Below are positions 40,510 to 43,556 of a stretch of DNA of 43,556 nucleotides, piece after piece. The DNA is from a virus. A program made the translations under genes and the position numbers. The notes below the pieces were generated by a model that did no database searches, was not told the origin of the DNA, and saw nothing but the letters and a program-made list of their open reading frames with translations. Every line of letters begins with the position of its first letter. Positions within the stretch are counted from its first letter, which is position 1. Where the stretch lies: positions 1 through 43,556 of IMG/VR virus record IMGVR_UViG_3300031656_000011. One strand, given 5' to 3'.

Positions 40510-43500
40510 ATGTCTAAGAAAAAAGCAGGAAGTTATAATACTCCACAGATGAAAGCGTCTAGTCTAATACCTCAGGTTTTCAATACTGATGTAAACAAGA
40601 ATTGGCTAGATAGTACACTTGATAGAATGATTTCAAAAGGTACGTTAAAAAATGTGGAAGGCTTCATTGGAGACGTGTCAGGCAAGAACCGATCAGTGAA
40701 TGATGTGTATTTGCCAAGCACTGACATGCTGTCAACGATTACAGTAAGAGATAAAAATAAAAACTTAATAGACGCAATTACAGTAGACGACATTGCAAAC
40801 GCTATTAATGTAAACGTTAGCGCATATAATTACAACGCAGCATACGCAACAAAGCAATATGGTTATTATCCTCCAATTGACACTCATAAGTTTATTAACT
40901 ACGCAAGTTACGCATGGGTTGATCAAATGCCAACATATGAAAGTATACGAACATTAAGTGATCCAACAAACATATTACATTCACGCAATGGTAACTATGC
41001 AGGATTCAGCGATGTAATAAACCCAATCGACCTTTCAGCTGATCAATTAACATATATACTAACTGATAACAATAATACATTTAATCTTAGAGACCAGATG
41101 CATATAAAGTTTACTGGCAGTGGCTGGCATGCAGATGCACAAAACTACACATACGCAGTGTCAGGGACAGGGACAAGCATTAAGCTTACTCCAATTTATA
41201 ATTGGACAACACATACAACTATATTACCAAGAACAACAAAAACAACAGTAACAGTTGGCGGCTTATGGGATGAGAAAATCGCAACATTAATTGATCCTAA
41301 TGTAAGTAGTTCATTTTGGACAACACATAATCTAACAACACCAACAGACATGCTTGCACATTACAATGCAGACGCAACAAGATTGCCATTGTTTGATGGG
41401 TTTACATTTACGTCTGCAGAATCAAACAAAACACAGTTTGTAGTTGGCGACCTTATTGCATTTAGTCAAGAATGGAATCTTAACGAAGTAGAACACCATA
41501 AGCTATATTACACTACACGCACAGAAGCAGGCGATATTGCATTTGTATTATTAATTGATGCAACAGAAACAGCTACCGGATTTACACAATCAATGGCAGC
41601 AGGCACAACAGAGGCTGCAATAGCAACATACAAAGATAAACTAAAAGGCTGGGATACTTCACACTATGATAAGTCAGTTGTGATATTTACAGAAAAGGAT
41701 TACGTTGTATCTTCTACTAGCAGTGTGTTCAATACTGCCTGGAGCAGAAATAATAAATGGACAAACGTAGACACACTTAAATTAATAAACGATTTAGTGT
41801 ATGGCGGCATTAATATAGAAGAGTTAACAGCACAGAAGAATATTGCATCACGTCCAATTGTCGAGTTCGAAGGCAACATGAACTTATGGGATTGGGCTTC
41901 TTATAGTCCTACTCTTGCTAAACAATGGCTGGGCATAGTTGACTTTGCAGTTGAAGTTGGATCAAGTCTTGCTGTACTATCAGAAGTACAAGTTGGTCAA
42001 ACTGTTATATTCATAAACGAAGACGGCACATCAACTGATACAAACGTTTACACAATAGCAAGCAAATCATTTGATGCCTCTACTAGTACTTGGACTATAA
42101 CTAAATCAGTTACAGCCGTGCTAGAAACAAACCACACAGCATATATTAGATCAGCACTACCAGACACAATGGATAAAGCTTGGTCAAATTCAGATGCATG
42201 GTGGACAGGCGCGAAGTGGAGTACTGGTCAGCAACGCATTAACATTAATCAAATGCCATTATTTAGGTTGTACGATACAAGTGGCACACCACTTGAGGAC
42301 CTGCCTGGGTCTGCATTTGCAGGCAGTCGCGTATTTAATTACAAAGTTGGCAGTGGACTAACTGACAAGGAATTAGGATTTGCTCTTGCATACAAAGACG
42401 TCAACGGCATTGCAGAATATCAATTTGAAAATTATATTCTAACAGAAACTCAATACCAAAGTGTTACTTCTCAGTTTAGCAAAAAAGTAAATCAGTACCG
42501 CAAAATCGATGGCACATACTTGTTTAAGAACAATAATTTATTAAGTAGTGTGTACAAGCAAAGCGAAAAAGCCAATGCTGCAGAAACACTTATAACAGTT
42601 GATGTAACTGATCTAACAACTGATCTAACAATAAATGTTGGGTCTAGCACATGGTTACCAACTGATCACGAACTTATATTACACCAAGCATTAAAAAATG
42701 AAAATCAGACTTGTGTAATAACAGAACTAAAAAATGGAACATATCTTGATAAAACTAATGTTGACCATAACTTTGTTTATGTGAATAAAGGATCAACTAC
42801 AATACATAATAATTTACTCAATTCAGCAGTTACAATTAAAACTGTAAGCGGAGTAGACGTTCCACGTACTACACCAACTGCTGACCAAGCAGACAATACT
42901 ATTGTGATAGATTTATCTTCTTACAATGAAAAGATTGTTATCGCACCAGTTGATGCAACAATCAATGGTACCTACACACTTATACCAACTAACAAACAAG
43001 ATAGCCTATATCACACTGTTAACGTAAATGGAGTGTTTCTAGGAACAGACAAATATACAATTAACGCAGCTAATATTGTAGTCGCTAAAGAACACATTGC
43101 ACTAGGCGATGTAGTTGATGTGAGATATTATGATAATAATGTTAGCAACAATACATTGAACATTACATCACCTGATACGATTAAAAGTAACCCAACAAAT
43201 AAATTACTAACCACATTCACAATGAGCGAGACATTTTCTCATTGGAAGAATATGCTAGAAAACACACCAGGATTTACTGGAAATGTATACGGCACTAACA
43301 ATTATTCGCAGTTGTTTAAAGGCAATTACTTAGGCGGTGAGATTTTTGTCCACAAAGATATTAGTATCATAAGTGATGCATTGTATGCAAGCAGTGTTGT
43401 GAGTGTAACAGATGCATTAAACTCTGCAGGTGTAGAATGGGATAACTTTAGAAATAGATTTAGAAACCAAGTTGTTAGAATGTATGGAAAGAAGAACTAT

Positions 43501-43556
43501 GCATCCGTGAAAAGTTTAGTTGACGATGTACTAAAATCAATAACTATCAATCGCAA
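40510..43556 (+). CDS. gp7: Baseplate wedge protein gp7 (partial, C-terminus off right edge)
   Basis: Open from ATG 40510 to the right edge (1015 codons, no stop). The N-terminus SKKKAGSYNTPQMKASSLIP followed by VFNTDVNKNWLDSTLDRMIS, and the later blocks AWSRNNKW and RPIVEFEGNMNLWDW, match marine T4-like gp7. The order 25-6-7 is conserved in T4 relatives. The C-terminal visible part (VTDALNSAGVEWDNFRNRFR) is helical. TAGGA lies about eleven bases before the ATG. gp7 forms the wedge arm that carries peripheral baseplate proteins. Confidence 0.82.
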   Translation, partial: MSKKKAGSYNTPQMKASSLIPQVFNTDVNKNWLDSTLDRMISKGTLKNVEGFIGDVSGKNRSVNDVYLPSTDMLSTITVRDKNKNLIDAITVDDIANAINVNVSAYNYNAAYATKQYGYYPPIDTHKFINYASYAWVDQMPTYESIRTLSDPTNILHSRNGNYAGFSDVINPIDLSADQLTYILTDNNNTFNLRDQMHIKFTGSGWHADAQNYTYAVSGTGTSIKLTPIYNWTTHTTILPRTTKTTVTVGGLWDEKIATLIDPNVSSSFWTTHNLTTPTDMLAHYNADATRLPLFDGFTFTSAESNKTQFVVGDLIAFSQEWNLNEVEHHKLYYTTRTEAGDIAFVLLIDATETATGFTQSMAAGTTEAAIATYKDKLKGWDTSHYDKSVVIFTEKDYVVSSTSSVFNTAWSRNNKWTNVDTLKLINDLVYGGINIEELTAQKNIASRPIVEFEGNMNLWDWASYSPTLAKQWLGIVDFAVEVGSSLAVLSEVQVGQTVIFINEDGTSTDTNVYTIASKSFDASTSTWTITKSVTAVLETNHTAYIRSALPDTMDKAWSNSDAWWTGAKWSTGQQRININQMPLFRLYDTSGTPLEDLPGSAFAGSRVFNYKVGSGLTDKELGFALAYKDVNGIAEYQFENYILTETQYQSVTSQFSKKVNQYRKIDGTYLFKNNNLLSSVYKQSEKANAAETLITVDVTDLTTDLTINVGSSTWLPTDHELILHQALKNENQTCVITELKNGTYLDKTNVDHNFVYVNKGSTTIHNNLLNSAVTIKTVSGVDVPRTTPTADQADNTIVIDLSSYNEKIVIAPVDATINGTYTLIPTNKQDSLYHTVNVNGVFLGTDKYTINAANIVVAKEHIALGDVVDVRYYDNNVSNNTLNITSPDTIKSNPTNKLLTTFTMSETFSHWKNMLENTPGFTGNVYGTNNYSQLFKGNYLGGEIFVHKDISIISDALYASSVVSVTDALNSAGVEWDNFRNRFRNQVVRMYGKKNYASVKSLVDDVLKSITINR

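Overview
This window is part of a marine T4-superfamily myovirus genome. The evidence is a nearly complete head module (gp20, a gp67-like core protein, gp21, gp22, gp23), a baseplate module (gp26, gp48-like, gp53, gp5, gp25, gp6, gp7), the recombination nuclease pair gp46/gp47 and the late sigma factor gp55, together with late-promoter boxes of the NATAAATA type. The sequence is moderately AT-rich. The Ala/Thr/Ser-rich fibres, a gp5 without an internal lysozyme, and an HxGH nucleotidyltransferase in the baseplate operon resemble marine lineages (pelagiphage and cyanophage relatives) more than coliphage T4. The host cannot be named from the sequence.

Layout. Positions 1-24574 are one long leftward block. 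In transcription order it holds two paralogous tape-measure-like proteins (one with a GH19 lysozyme/chitinase-like domain, one with an M15 peptidase domain), portal gp20, a 66-aa protein, gp67-like core protein, protease gp21, scaffold gp22, major capsid gp23 with a strong terminator, two virion structural proteins, and three giant repeat-rich fibre proteins, the last running off the left edge. Positions 24649-25706 run rightward: gp26, then a -1 frame extension that appears to be reached by programmed ribosomal frameshifting (slippery T TTT TTC followed by a hairpin). Positions 25711-31000 run leftward: a conserved hypothetical gene, a 657-base non-coding region with a candidate structured RNA and tandem repeats, then an operon read as gp55, gp47, gp46, GIY-YIG nuclease from a consensus sigma-70 promoter. 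Positions 31079-43556 run rightward as a tightly coupled baseplate operon: nucleotidyltransferase, gp48-like, gp53, hub protein, gp5 spike, lysozyme-like protein, HNH endonuclease, gp25, gp6 and a partial gp7.

How the genes fit together. The sigma-70 promoter before gp55 should make the late sigma factor from host polymerase. gp55 would then read the (N)ATAAATAC boxes seen before the NTase/baseplate operon, gp25, gp26, the tape-measure genes, gp20, gp67-like, the 602-aa structural gene and the fibre operon. gp26 and its frameshifted product sit back to back with the tape-measure genes, the same linkage as tail-assembly chaperones and tape measures in other tailed phages.

The most interesting candidates are the gp26 frameshift, the two tape-measure-like paralogues with different wall hydrolases, the structured non-coding region at 26.4-26.7 kb, and the overlapping opposed late promoters at 24.6 kb. 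All family calls come from reading motifs; no database search was run.
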